From NCBI GenBank assembly GCA_026874595.1, contig CM049321.1, forward strand, positions 7,686,979-7,750,978: 64,000 nucleotides of DNA, in the 5' to 3' direction. Shown one piece after another: positions 1-10,164 of this stretch. The position numbers and the translations under genes were made by a program. This DNA is from Sipunculus nudus (lineage: Eukaryota > Annelida > Sipuncula > Golfingiida > Sipunculidae). Position 1 is the first letter of the stretch. Every line of letters starts with the position of its first letter. The notes beneath the pieces were generated by a model that worked only from the letters and a program-made list of their open reading frames with translations, was not told the origin of the DNA and ran no database searches.

Positions 1-112
1 CACTCTAAACTTTGCCGACACACGACCCCTTGTCACCAAACTCTCTCCACAGATAGATTCTCTCCTTGTCCTCGGGGTACTTTCCCGTCGCCTTGCCCTC
101 CAGGGCTGCCAT
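1..112 (-). CDS. Possible first coding exon of a gene running off the left edge
   Basis: On the minus strand an ATG at 112-110 sits in a good start context (CAAAATGG) and opens a GC-rich, codon-like frame beginning M-A-A-L-E-G-K and containing K-Y-P-E-D-K-E-R. It contrasts with the AT-rich DNA around it. The frame runs 35 codons to a TAG at 7-5. Two candidate splice donors precede that stop: GGCAAA|GTTTAG, with the exon ending at 11, and TTTG|GTGACA further upstream. The peptide is hydrophilic and rich in K and E, without a signal peptide or membrane segment. I do not recognise the family. Just upstream is TTTCAG followed by TG, a possible acceptor ending a 5'UTR intron. It could be a later exon of the Reeler gene at 3.3-5.5 kb, but the phase does not match that gene's exon 3 and the sequence is not Reeler-like. 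Confidence 0.33.
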
Positions 113-1270
113 TTTGCGTGCACACTGAAACCCGGATTTCGCAGGTTGCATGTCGAAATTTTTGGTATATCGCTAGAAATAAAAACTAGTCTATCAACAC
201 CTTATAAGGCATGGAAGGTAAAAGGTCTGTATTTCTTTATTAACAAATTAACTGCAACCTGAATGTTAAACTGTACGGAAATAAAATTAATTTATGCGAG
301 TTTAACTGAATTTGATTCTCAAATGATTCGGAATTGAAATTACATTAATGTTTTGAAGCTAAATTTTACGAGAGAAAGTTTAGCTATTTTATTTTTCGTG
401 AACTAAAAATAACATTTGCCAATGTTTGGAATCCAACTGTTTTATAGATTATATGTATCGAATCGCGTATCATATGGTGGGGGGAATATCACCATACGTA
501 TCGTACCATGAAATAATGTATTCCGTGCGTGTTCTTCGAGTATTGCTGAATATTTTGAAAGATCTCTAATTTCATTCCAATATCAGTAAGATAAAGCTGC
601 AGGCTTACAGATTATTTGAAATCATTTTTGGGTGGATAATGTTGCGAATCCAGCCAAATTCATCCTCATCTTTTGTCTGCCTTTTTTTTTTTTTTGCATG
701 CCCTCACATGCATTATCGGAATTAGTACTATATGAATTTTAATGAACTTCTGGACCATGATGGGCAATTTTAGAATTAATTATTTCATTTATATTATTTG
801 CACACTATCTCTCAAAGAATTTCAATGAGATGTAAAGGGAAATTTGGGTCGGATCGGTTAAATGTTTTGGTAGATATTTATGCATATCTAGATGTTTAAG
901 TGCTTCTTACATAGTGCTAAATATATATATTTACTCCAAGGCGTCAAAACAAAATCATATTCACATTGAAATATTGAAATTCACAACCACTGGTATGTTC
1001 AAAGCCGTTGAAAATGTATAAACATTTTAAGACCTTATGGAAGTCAGATTCGAACATCATGTCACAGTTACCAGTGGCATTCAATTGCTTATAAATAGGA
1101 GAATCAAATATAATAGCAGTTCCTATAAGCCATCTGTCTTCGAATATTTAATTGTTACAGGTTCTCACAATTAATTAAGTGTGTTCATGGATTGTCTTTA
1201 AACTTGGTATGTTCATTTATTTGACTTGTATCGATTGTACAGATCAGATTGCGAAACAGACACACCCTTC
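113..1270. other. AT-rich non-coding DNA
   Basis: No exon, RNA gene or repeat family is recognisable here. It holds an 11-base T run near 685 and short ATATAT runs near 920. It lies between the edge exon and the first microsatellite. Confidence 0.6.
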
Positions 1271-1291
1271 CTCACACACACACACACACAC

Positions 1292-1344
<53 letters not shown>
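1271..1344. repeat. (CA)n-(AT)n compound microsatellite
   Basis: About 20 bases of CA repeat are followed by about 50 bases of AT repeat. The array ends in TATCAGCGCTTTCAA. Another AT array, at 34.9 kb, is followed by TATCAGGGCTTTCAA, so the two right junctions share a motif. The YIYIY open frames on both strands are translations of the repeat. Confidence 0.95.
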
Positions 1345-1347
<3 letters not shown>

Positions 1348-2118
1348 CGCTTTCAATAGGAAGAAATTTGGAAAAGTCAGGTACGCCTCCAAAAAGGGAT
1401 GTGTCAAATTTGGAAGGGTTATGTAAAAATTGAATCTTTTTCGTATTTTATGTGATTATCATACCATTATATGATAAGATATCGTGTCAATATATGAATA
1501 TATGCCTTTAGCAAAATTTAGATGTATATATACATATAAATAACATACCTATGAGTTACGTTATATGAATTAATATAAAAAAACTGACGTACAGTTCTTC
1601 CATAACAGAAATGACATAACAATGGCAAAAACAATCTTTTTATATATTTAATGCTAAAGTAATCGTCATTATAAACACACGCCTTTCAACAGCTACGAAT
1701 CCTTCCTTTTTCAAGCTGAAAGTAAAAAAATATTTGTTGTGAAATTTGAATTAAAACATATTTTCAGTTTATTAGCATTTTTGCATTTGCGTTGCAAAGA
1801 AATATGAAATCGGCTAGAATGTTGGGTTCTCAGGCACTTTTTTATTTCATAAATCAGTGAAGTAGAGATATTTTTTACTGTTTAATTGGTAATTTTCGAT
1901 ACAAATTTCATACGATGATGATAAAAGAATTGTTCTTCTAAACAGGTAAAAGTACATCATAACGAACAGAAATTTTATAAAAATTTATTATTTCATATTG
2001 TTGAAAAATGCCCGAAAGGCCGGAGCTCAAAACCGGTATAGATCTATACTGAAAGTCAAAATAAAGATTTTTGGTGCGGGTGTCTATTTTCAAAATTGTG
2101 CGTTTCCTTCGGAAAGAA
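1345..2118. other. AT-rich non-coding DNA
   Basis: No convincing exon or repeat is visible. The open frame from 1998 has no codon-like composition and runs into the dispersed repeat beginning near 2119. Confidence 0.5.
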
Positions 2119-2181
2119 ATGGAAGGGACAAAAAAAGCAGCCCTAAAAAGCGAGGGGGCATGTCAACTGTCCCCCTAAAAC
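2119..2181 (-). repeat. Dispersed repeat copy, inverted relative to 4203-4281
   Basis: The minus strand reads GTTTTAGGGGGACAGTTGAC and continues with ATGCCCCCTCG, then a T-rich stretch and TTTGTCCCTT. The plus strand at 4203-4281 has the same order: GTTTCAGGGGGACAGAAGGA, ATGCCCCC...CTCGG, a T run, and TTTTGTCCCT. Spacing and flanks differ, so this is an old dispersed repeat rather than a local duplication. The family is not recognised. Confidence 0.55.
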
Positions 2182-2439
2182 AAATCATATGGTTAAAGCC
2201 CTATAGTTATTCTATATGGGATACGTATGTGGTTTTAAAATCTTACGTGTGAGGGTGCCTGACTCGATTCTTGTGTAGAATTCACTGTACGATACGACAA
2301 CAGTTGCCCTGGAATGTAATTATTTTTGGTTAGGAGCTAAAATAAACATACATTTGGTGAAACGCGACACATTTAGTTCGGCCTGGATTTATATATTCCT
2401 TACCCTTGCGTACAACACAAGAACTTATTAAATTAAGTT

Positions 2440-2476
2440 TCTTACCTTTCCTACGCCCCAGAATGTGTCACATAAC
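2440..2476 (-). other. Possible terminal exon segment of the Reeler gene (uncertain)
   Basis: On the minus strand TTTTGAG is followed by GCGAATAGTTGTTATGTGA. Joined to the 2-base overhang of Reeler exon 3, this gives R-R-I-V-V-M and then a stop, which resembles the basic-hydrophobic strand near the end of Reeler domains. A second frame just downstream contains D-T-F-W before a strong donor-like AAAG|GTAAGAA near 2450. The polypyrimidine tract is poor and the MITE at 2493-2842 lies immediately upstream, so this may be coincidence or a disrupted exon. Confidence 0.15.
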
Positions 2477-2492
2477 AACTATTCGCCTCAAA

Positions 2493-2842
2493 ACTGCGTT
2501 AACCTTGAACGCGGTATGCGGTATGCGGTATGCGAAAGAGATTTTTTTGGCCTCAGTATCTCATTATAAATAAATTACTTGGCCCGATGTAGGAGACAAA
2601 CGGTAAAATGGAATACTTAGCGGAAAATTACAGCGAGGGGTATAGCGACCCCGGGAGCTGGTTACTGTCATTTGACCTACGGATGCAGCGTGATCTAATT
2701 GGTTTTGACATCGCCAGTCCCATACCGTAGCGTTTTACCGCCCGCTTAGTAAATGCCCGATGCGATTACATAACACATTCCGCATCCCCTGTTCGGCTGC
2801 TGCAATCCGCATACCGCATACCGCGCACCCGGTAAACGCAGC
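2493..2842. mobile_element. MITE-like element with terminal inverted repeats
   Basis: The left end reads ACTGCGTTAACC, then after a short gap GCGGTATGCGGTATGCGG. The right end, reverse-complemented, reads AGCTGCGTTTACC and then GCGCGGTATGCGGTATGCGG. Both the outer 12-mers and the inner TGCGGTA tandem units are therefore mirrored across about 350 bp. The interior is GC-richer than its surroundings and has no open frame. The length and lack of coding fit a non-autonomous DNA transposon. I could not fix a target-site duplication. It lies downstream of the known Reeler exons. Confidence 0.6.
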
Positions 2843-3303
2843 TTACTAGTACACAACAAACAAGGCTAGTCAGCACAAAAGGGAGGTGGTTTTTTTATAC
2901 GGATTACACTGCTCAAACAGTCTAAATTTCTCTGCCAGTCGTTAGTCCCCTGGAAGCCAGACCTGTGTACAACCACCAGAAAGAGATCTTGCTTTTTTAT
3001 TTTGTGTGTAACAGCAGTATGATTTACTCCAAACCGTTCTCATCTTTAGGTCTCAATGGAATTTCAAAATATCCCTGCCAAATGTTTCACAAATATCACG
3101 TGCACAGAAAAATCAACAATGATTTGAAAGCAATGAAATGTGTGACCCACTGGTGGTAATATCATGATTCCAAGGAGGCATTTAATGTTTGCTGGCGTAT
3201 AGCCTTTATGTATAGTATGCCATGCATTACCCGTTGAAGACTGGAGTGGTTGGACTCGGCGTGACCCAGCATCTTTCTAAATAAATGAGATCGTTTCACC
3301 TAC

Positions 3304-5471
3304 CTTATCTTGACAGCATTTAGAATTTCATCTTCTCCTATATTCCAAACTAGCTGAACAGACGACTTTTCATCCGAGCTGTTATGACCGACTGTGTTAT
3401 CACGTGCTCTTCCGTCTGGTGTGTTCTCACACTGGATCAGTTCAAATCTTAATAAGAGGAAAAACAAGTCTACGTTTTAGGTACGTAGTCCTGTCGTTAC
3501 ACAATTATACACAAAAACAATCTCTTATGTCTCTTGAAATATTTGGTTCGATTTATCTTTCGTTCGTTTGTATTTATGTAAAGCCATTTTTACACCTTTA
3601 AAAATATTAAGGCAAACAATATATCACAACTCTTTTTGAGCTCATTTTAAGGATTTCGTATGTTTAAAATGGCAAATTATCCATTTTTGATGACTGGGAT
3701 ATAACGATTAAAAGTTAGTATATATAAAATCATTATTTTTTTGTTTAAAATCAACAAGTTTAGTAGCCAATAATTTAAGCTTTCAGAATATGTACGAGTT
3801 TAAGTATATACATGTATTAAGATAACAACGTCCTTGGAGAGTTCTGAGACATAAGGCAGTTACAGTTTGTTCTACAAGGAGTCTCCATTAAAATTTTGAT
3901 TATTCTCTCATAATTAAATATTATCACAGACTAAATTGACAAGGGACTAAAGACCTAATATGAGGTGAAGAACTTAAAAAAAATAACATTTTTCATTTTA
4001 AGGGACTTGTGGCAAAGTGCCATGGCAGACAACATGCGTTTCACGGTGCATCAAATATTGATTTTACTGCATTTCTAAATTATAATGCCAAGTGTGGTTT
4101 TTGGTTTCATTCTAGATAATCAGGCTTATGCCTCATTCCATTAATGGAAGTTTACGTGTTGGAAATGCTCTGGATTTTATGAAAATATAATTAATGGACA
4201 TTGTTTCAGGGGGACAGAAGGACATGCCCCCCCCCCTCGGTTTTTTTTACGGATGGGTACAAAGTACTTTTGTCCCTCTCAGTTTTAAAGGGATTGAAAC
4301 GTAAAGTTGACGACGTAGCGATTTTGAGATGACCTTGTTGCCCATTCTTCACATCATCCTCAATATGTATTTTCAATTAATCATCTCATTTTGAGAACAT
4401 TTAGTTTATAGTAAGCTTCAATTGCTTAAATAAAATATACCATTTAAATTAAATCTATTTAGTTATGATAAATGTAAAATTGAGAAATAAATCCCTTTTG
4501 TCTAATTAAAATATTACATGTATGTTCCAAAAGAGAAAACAAAATCATCTTCTGGGAAAATTTTTTTTGTCCTTTTTTGTCACAAAAAAGGTGGTTGGTT
4601 ATCTGAATGAGAGTTGGGTTCCTTGTTTCACTAGGGTAGCAGGTTGATTGTCCAATCACAATATTGATAAAATGACCAAATTTCACTCAACCCCCCCCCC
4701 CCCCCCCCCCCGTTACAGATGGTAGAAAATGGAGGTAGTATATACTTAGAGTCGGCGGGGGGCTGGAAGTATCCGACCACTCTGTCCGTATCTTCACGGG
4801 CCTGGATCATGACGCCTTTGAACGCGGGAGCAGAACCCGTTCTGGTCAGCGTCACTGATGACCAAAAACACTCCAGAAATTACCACCATTACGAACATCT
4901 ATATCAATATCCATATAGATTCACATTTTTATCATATCCCATTTGATAATCATTACTTAACAGAAAATTACGAAATTTTATGAAAAGTCGTACCTATTCA
5001 GTTTTCCCTTTGATAGGGCTTTCTATTTCGAGTGTATATATATATCGCTCTCTCTCAGACATACTCACACACACACATGGTGACAAAAGTATAAAAACGA
5101 GAAAGCAGATACAGAGAATAAACACAATGTCAATATTTACTGTCTCATTTTAGGGAAAACAAAGCTTAAATCTGCACTCCAGGGTGGTACACAAAAAGAA
5201 AGCTTAATGTGTATAAAAATTAATGCTAGTTAAAGGTCACAACGATATCGTAGTTCTGCAACTGTTCAACAGAGGGCACTTTGAGCAGATTCTCACCGTT
5301 GTACGAGCCATCAGACCTTTTCGCGGTTGTTATCTCATAGAAACCATCACCAGAACGAGGCCCGTAAGGCTCATGCTGGGGCAACTGGTCCCTGCATGCC
5401 AGCTCAGGAGGACCAAAAGGGGTGGCGAAACTCAGGCCCAGCAAAGACAACAAGGTCAAAGTCGTCAGCAT
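3304..5471 (-). CDS. Secreted Reeler-domain protein (putative defence protein), three exons
   Basis: Exon 1 is 5471-5297, exon 2 is 4854-4746 and exon 3 is 3447-3304, all minus strand. Donors are ACG|GTGAGA, CTAA|GTATAT and ATAAG|GTAGGT. Acceptors are TTTTTGGTCATCAG and TTTTCCTCTTATTAAG. The phases (1, then 2) join cleanly to 142 codons plus two bases. Residues 1-17 are a signal peptide (M-L-T-T-L-T-L-L...S-F-A). Cys26 and Cys101 match the conserved Reeler cysteine pair. Other family marks are A-C-x-x-x-L-P-x-H, Y-N-V-T-L-T across junction 1, F-K-G-V-M-I-Q-A-R, V-G-Y-F-Q-P-P, V-G-H-N-S-S-D-E-K-S-S-V and Q-L-V-W. Family knowledge: short secreted Reeler proteins act in invertebrate immunity, and the domain also opens reelin and ferric-chelate reductase-like proteins. 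The last domain strand and stop are not placed. If exon 3 did not splice, TAG would follow K-I-R directly. A further domain cannot be excluded. Confidence 0.88.
4203..4281 (+). repeat. Dispersed repeat copy inside Reeler intron 2
   Basis: This is the partner of the inverted copy at 2119-2181. It shares GTTTCAGGGGGACAG, GACATGCCCCC, a T run and TTTTGTCCCT. A poly-C tract is expanded within it. It lies between exons 2 and 3 of the Reeler gene. Confidence 0.55.
4691..4711. repeat. 21-base poly-C tract in Reeler intron 2
   Basis: A C homopolymer lies about 35 bases past the exon 2 donor of the minus-strand Reeler gene. On the transcript it is a G run close to the 5' splice site. Intronic G runs are known splicing enhancers, so an effect is possible but not shown. 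Confidence 0.9.
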
Positions 5472-5480
5472 TGTAACTAC
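5469..5480 (-). promoter_or_regulatory. Start codon and probable 5'UTR splice acceptor of the Reeler gene
   Basis: On the minus strand TTCTGCTGTAG ends at 5477 and is followed by TTACA and the ATG at 5471-5469. The pyrimidine-rich tract before the AG suggests the coding exon follows a 5'UTR intron. TTTAATATA lies about 25-30 bases further upstream and could instead be a TATA-like box with a very short leader. Confidence 0.4.
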
Positions 5481-5579
5481 AGCAGAACAGTGATGTGTAT
5501 ATTAAACTCAGGCCAAAGCTAAGATGAAAAAAAGACTAAAATCAAGCATTCATTATACTGGCACAAAGAAAATACGCAT

Positions 5580-5580
<1 letters not shown>

Positions 5581-5667
<87 letters not shown>

Positions 5668-5669
5668 AC
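5581..5669. repeat. (CT)n-(CA)n compound microsatellite upstream of the Reeler start
   Basis: About 62 bases of CT repeat with one interruption are followed by about 28 bases of CA repeat, starting 110 bases upstream of the Reeler ATG. On the gene's sense strand it is (GA)n, the type of element that binds GAGA-like factors in insects. Whether it matters here is unknown. Confidence 0.95.
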
Positions 5670-7650
5670 CCTCCCTCACATACACACACGTGATTCGGGT
5701 TTTCTGACCTTCAATCGCACATGGTGTTTAACATATTTATTTTCGGAAATGACCTAAACTCCCTGAAAAATATCACCGCTAGCGCTATAAAAGTAGCGAA
5801 TAGGGCACGTGATACATTTAGGTTAAGTTTACAGACTATCAGACTGGTAGCCAGTATCCAGTATAAAAAACACGCGTCGCTAGTCGCAATAATTTCGGTA
5901 GATCCAATCATGATCATACTTTCACTTCCAGGTTAAGAAACATGCTGAACGTACATTGTAAATGTATAAAAAAAACAACGAGAACATATACTTGATGTTA
6001 ATAATGATGATGATGAGCTGAAGGAATGACACGGTTGGAAAATGAGGATTGAGCAAGTATACAGAACACTCAGTAACAAGTGCCGGGAGCGTTACCAAAA
6101 AATAAAAGTGTTAGCCCGTCTCGATGATTCGCCGAACACAGTCGGTCACCAGTCTAGGTATCTTTAATCTTGTATATTTTTTTCAACAAATGAAATCGTG
6201 ATAAACCTGGGTCACAATGCGTGAAAACTTCTTGTGGGCACACTGTTAAAAAATAACATCTTTTTCCTTATTTCTGAAAACGTTTTGATATAACGTGAAT
6301 TAAAAAATATTAAATGGGGACGTACGTTTTAAATCGGGGATCGAATTGTCACATCCCTTGTTATAAAAACCTAAATGTTTATTGTGTTGCAACATATATC
6401 TTTTGTGATACACCGAGTAAAACAAACATTGGCCAAACGTGTACGCGAATATAACATCATATTTGGAGACTAATAATGGTCATATGGCTGAAAAATAAAA
6501 GTTACTTAAACTATCAGGAACATACATATATACATGCATATATTGTAACCATACCCTGAGTTTTATTTAGTCAGGTTTTTAACATTTGTCATCAAATTAA
6601 AGCACACAAAATATAAAGTTAAACCTGCTCTCGTATAAATACATATACTCATAAATTTGCATGAATAATGTCTCAAAGTCATATATGCATATATTAGTCG
6701 TTTAAATAAAGGATACATAAATATTAAGAAATTGCCGACTTACCGCCAAGTTATACACAAAAGCAAATGCTTTCAGCTAGAGTTCAGTGGCCGATCTTGC
6801 ATTTACCTGAGGACTACAGGGAGTGGCCATTTGCTGGCATCGGACGTGTGAGTCAACCAGATGTCGTCTGCTATCTGAAAATGACCATAGTTCAAAGACG
6901 AGCTATGACTAGAGGTCATATACATCGTGCACTTCTGTTCAACCAAATTCGTGTTCCTCCCCTTTCTAAAAGAAAAGAGAACCGAAAGCTCCATTTGTAA
7001 ACTGAAGTAACACGAAATTATATAAAATGGTTTTGTCATGCCTCCGTCAGGTATTATATTTTCCCCTTGGTTTTCGGTTTGTCTGTTACCACCTTTATGA
7101 AAACAATTGATGAAGAGATTTGTTTGAAATTTTATGGAGAATTGGTTAAACATCAAAGAAACAACCCATTATAGATTTTAGAAGTAACCTGAATAATCAT
7201 AATACATTTTAAATCAAGAGGATTCATTTCTATTTGGATTTGTGGCTATCACTTTATAATAGAGCTCTGGTATTATCGGCGGCTTTGTTCTGGAGGTGAT
7301 TTGGTACGGGGCATGGGCCCGTGACAGGTGTGTAACAAAACATTTTGCACACTTCTTGATGAGCAAAATTAAAATAACAAAAAAACAACAAATGAATATG
7401 TTAACAAGACTTTTATTTATATGTGAGGACCAGGGTCTCTTGGGTTACTATGAAATTCAAACTGAAGAGCCACAAAACAGTCCTCTTTAGTTTAACGTAA
7501 ATCGCTAAATTATACAAATCTATTTTTTCAATCAATTTAATTTTTAATTCGAATTTTGACTTCCAGGAATATGACAAAGGGAGAATCATATTAAGTAATA
7601 TCTCACATTATGTTACTGAATATCAACTGGTATTTAAGAGCGAAGTAACA
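5670..7650. other. Non-coding region, no gene recognised
   Basis: Mostly AT-rich. The GC-richer stretch at 6770-7000 is open on both strands (6767-7000 plus, 6803-7156 minus) but neither translation resembles a known protein. It contains one of four copies of the 11-mer AGCAGACGACA (minus strand, 6862-6872), so a regulatory role is the better guess. No RNA gene was seen. Confidence 0.5.
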
Positions 7651-7654
7651 TCAC

Positions 7655-8222
7655 TGGAATCCAAGTCCCAGTCCAAACACTCGAATCCAAGTCCCAGTCC
7701 AAATCAGTCGATTCCAAGTCCCAGTCCAAATCACTCGAATCCAAGTCCGAATCCAAATCACTCGAATCCAAGTCCCAGTCCAAATCACTCGAATCCAAAT
7801 CCCAGTCCAAATCACTCCAATCCAAGTCCCAGTCAAAATCATTCAAATCCAAGTTCAAGCCCAAATCACTCGAATCCAAGTCCAAGTCCAAATCACTCGA
7901 ATCCAAGTCCGATTCCAAATAACTCGAATCCAAGATCAAGTCCAAATCACTCGAATCCAAGTCCCAGTCCAAATCACTCGAATCCATGTCCAAGTCCAAA
8001 TCACTCGAATCCAAGACCCAGTCCAAGTCACTCGAATCCAAGTCCAAATTACTCGATTCCAAGTCCTAGCCCAAATCACTCGAATCCAAGTCTCAGTCCA
8101 AATCACTCGAATCCAAATCCCAGTCCAGTCTCCAGGAGTCTGAGCCCAAGTCGAGTCCTTGAGGTTCGAGTCCAAATCCATCTTCTTTGAGTCAGAGTCA
8201 TTTGGAATCCGAGTCCAAGTCC
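7655..8222. repeat. 27-bp minisatellite, left arm
   Basis: Consensus unit AATCCAAGTCCCAGTCCAAA plus TCACTCG, repeated about 18 times and degenerating toward 8150-8222 into TCGAGTCC and GAGTCC variants. Because 27 is divisible by 3, it creates long repetitive open frames on both strands (for example D-L-D-S-S-D repeats on minus). These are repeat artefacts. Confidence 0.93.
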
Positions 8223-8464
8223 AAATCCAATGAAACTATCTTTAATAAAAAAAAGAAATTTAAAATGTAATTTTGAGATTACAATTAATATTTTTATGTT
8301 AGTTTACACATGTCTTTAACTTGGAGGTTTAATTACATTTAGCTCCAGAGGCAGGGGCAAAGATTGGTATTTACCTTAAAGAGGCTTTTTAAATTAGATT
8401 TTGTAAGTAGTTCGCACATGTTTATACATGTCTTAATGGTATATGACAGAGTTTACATTAGTGT

Positions 8465-9046
8465 GACTCGAGATTGACTCGGTCTGATTCCTCGAGTCCG
8501 TACCTTCAAGCCCGAGTACAAGTCCGAGTCCAGGACGCTCAAGTACAAGTCCGAGTCCAAGACGCTCAAGTCCAAGTCCGAGTCCAGGACCCTCCAGTAC
8601 AAGTCCGAGTAAAGGACGCTCAAGTACAAGTCCGACTCCAAGACGCTCAAGTCCAAGTCCGAGTCCAGGACCCTCGAGTACAAGTCCGAGTCCACGACCC
8701 TCGAGTACAAATCCGAGTCCAAGACGCTCAAGTCCAAGTCCGAGTCCAGGACACTCCAGTACAAGTCCGAGTAAAGGACGCTCAACTCCAAGTCCGAGTC
8801 CAGGACGTTCAAGTACAAGTCCGAGTCCAGGACGCTCAAGTCCTAGTCGGAGTCCAGGACGCTCAAGTCCAAGTCGGAGTCCAGGACGCTCAAGTCCAAG
8901 CCCGAGTCCAGGACGCTCAAGTCAAAGTCCGAGTCCAGGACCCTCGAGTACAAGTCCGAGTCCAGGACCCTCGAATACAAGTCCGAGTCCAGGACCCTCG
9001 AGTACAAGTCCGAGTCCAGGACCCTCGAGTACAAGTCCGAGTCCCA
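8465..9046. repeat. 27-bp minisatellite, right arm
   Basis: Unit GTACAAGTCCGAGTCCAGGA plus CGCTCAA, about 20 copies, with two main variants (GACGCTCAA and GACCCTCGA) in separate blocks. The period equals that of the left arm and both derive from GAGTCCAAGTCC. The 229-codon plus-strand frame at 8474-9163 encodes V-Q-V-R-V-Q-D-A-Q repeats only because the unit length is a multiple of three. Confidence 0.93.
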
Positions 9047-9253
9047 AAGAAAGTTGACTGGAGTCCGGAGACGAGTCCTCCATCACTTCACTTTGTGGCA
9101 CTGAAGCCACAGTATTCTTTTTTGCTGAAGGACGGGTGTAAGGGGTATTTTTGCATCCCGTGAATAACGATTAGGAATCAATAATGGTGTGACATGATAG
9201 GAACTGAACTCCTTTAAAAGGAATGTAGGGAGACCTCTGGTGAAAGTAGGGAA

Positions 9254-9375
9254 TAAATATTTGAAGATAGACTGGTACCTTATTGCCCGTTTCTCCCAGC
9301 CAATCAAAGCTGAGAGAAGTTGACCGTTTTGCACAGGGTGCAAGTTTAATTTTGTAGGCTGGCACCCAGCCTCAT
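9254..9375 (+). repeat. Dispersed ~120-bp repeat, copy A
   Basis: Begins TTGAAGATAGACTGGT, has a middle AGCCAATCAAAGCTGAGAGA, and ends GGCACCCAGCCTCAT. The same landmarks in the same order occur at 11447-11571. No coding potential or clear terminal inverted repeats. The family is not recognised. Confidence 0.7.
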
Positions 9376-10164
9376 GATTATATGATATCCATAAAACTGA
9401 TATTCATTGCTCCGTTGTGGAACTGGTTACCAGTCTACATATTCTGACACATTTATATCCGTTCTCCTGATACCATTGTCAATCTAGGACAACGCCTGCA
9501 AGATTTCCTTCAAGATACCTCAAATAAACTGTGGATAATGAACCTTAAGATGCACTGATTGACCTGGTCACGTGTGATATTATAAAATCTGTCATGACCT
9601 CTCAATGGGCAGATACTATAATGTCCTAAATGACATTACTTTCTTCACGGTATATATGAACCCACATACCACGTGACAGTGTCATCGTTACAAGAGAAAT
9701 GTGATATCAGTGTGTGTTTCAGCTTATAGTTTAGGAAAAAGAAACATGTTCTTTAACCCAGTCTATTATCATGTGATATTTGTCAATGAAAAATATCAAT
9801 ATAGATCATAAACAGAAACAGATTTTGTTTCTATATAGTTTGTGTGACTTGTTAAAAAGCTGTAAACACATGCGTGGATACTCTCAGCTTTGCATTTACG
9901 TAAGTAATGGACATCAGGAGCTGTAAGCGCCAAATTTTAGGAAAGAATAACAAAATTATTGCTAGATTTGAGTTATTTCTAAATTCAGTCCCTTGGAGTT
10001 ACGCTTTCATAAGTGAATTACATCCAGGTCAATTTACTGATCTTCGTGCAATGCTCCCGTCATATTACAAAACCAGCGTGGGAATACATTCACCTAATCC
10101 TCAGATAACTGCATTTTGAGGTTACGGGTTAGATTCTAGAGCTAATATGTCGACCGATAAAAGA
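9376..10164. other. Non-coding DNA, no gene recognised
   Basis: AT-rich sequence between dispersed repeat copy A and the 31-bp minisatellite. It contains CACGTG at about 9568 and 9671. The short open frame at 9907-10119 has no recognisable similarity. Confidence 0.5.

Larger units (their letters stand above)
7650..9065 (+). mobile_element. Unclassified dispersed element with two expanded 27-bp minisatellite arms
   Basis: Two tandem arrays with the same 27-bp period flank a unique AT-rich core at about 8223-8464. The core is related to the cores at 50.51-50.74 kb and, inverted, 61.20-61.41 kb. Shared landmarks are TTTTTATGTTAGT, GTTTAATTACA, AGTTCGCAC and TCTTAATGGTATA-like blocks. In each copy the core is bracketed by GAGTCCAAGTCC-type sequence. 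No transposase, reverse transcriptase or helicase frame is present, so it is non-autonomous. Arms plus core recurring at three loci show that the minisatellites belong to a mobile or once-mobile unit. Termini and target-site duplication are not defined. Helitron-like non-autonomous elements of bivalves can carry internal tandem repeats, but nothing here proves that class. Confidence 0.6.

Noticed and set aside
7634-8181. Minus-strand Asp/Ser/Leu repeat frames
   Set aside because: Translation of the left 27-bp minisatellite in several frames at once.
8474-9163. 229-codon plus-strand frame with 9-residue repeats
   Set aside because: It exists because the minisatellite unit is 27 bp. The opposite strand is open too, and there is no promoter, splice or start support.
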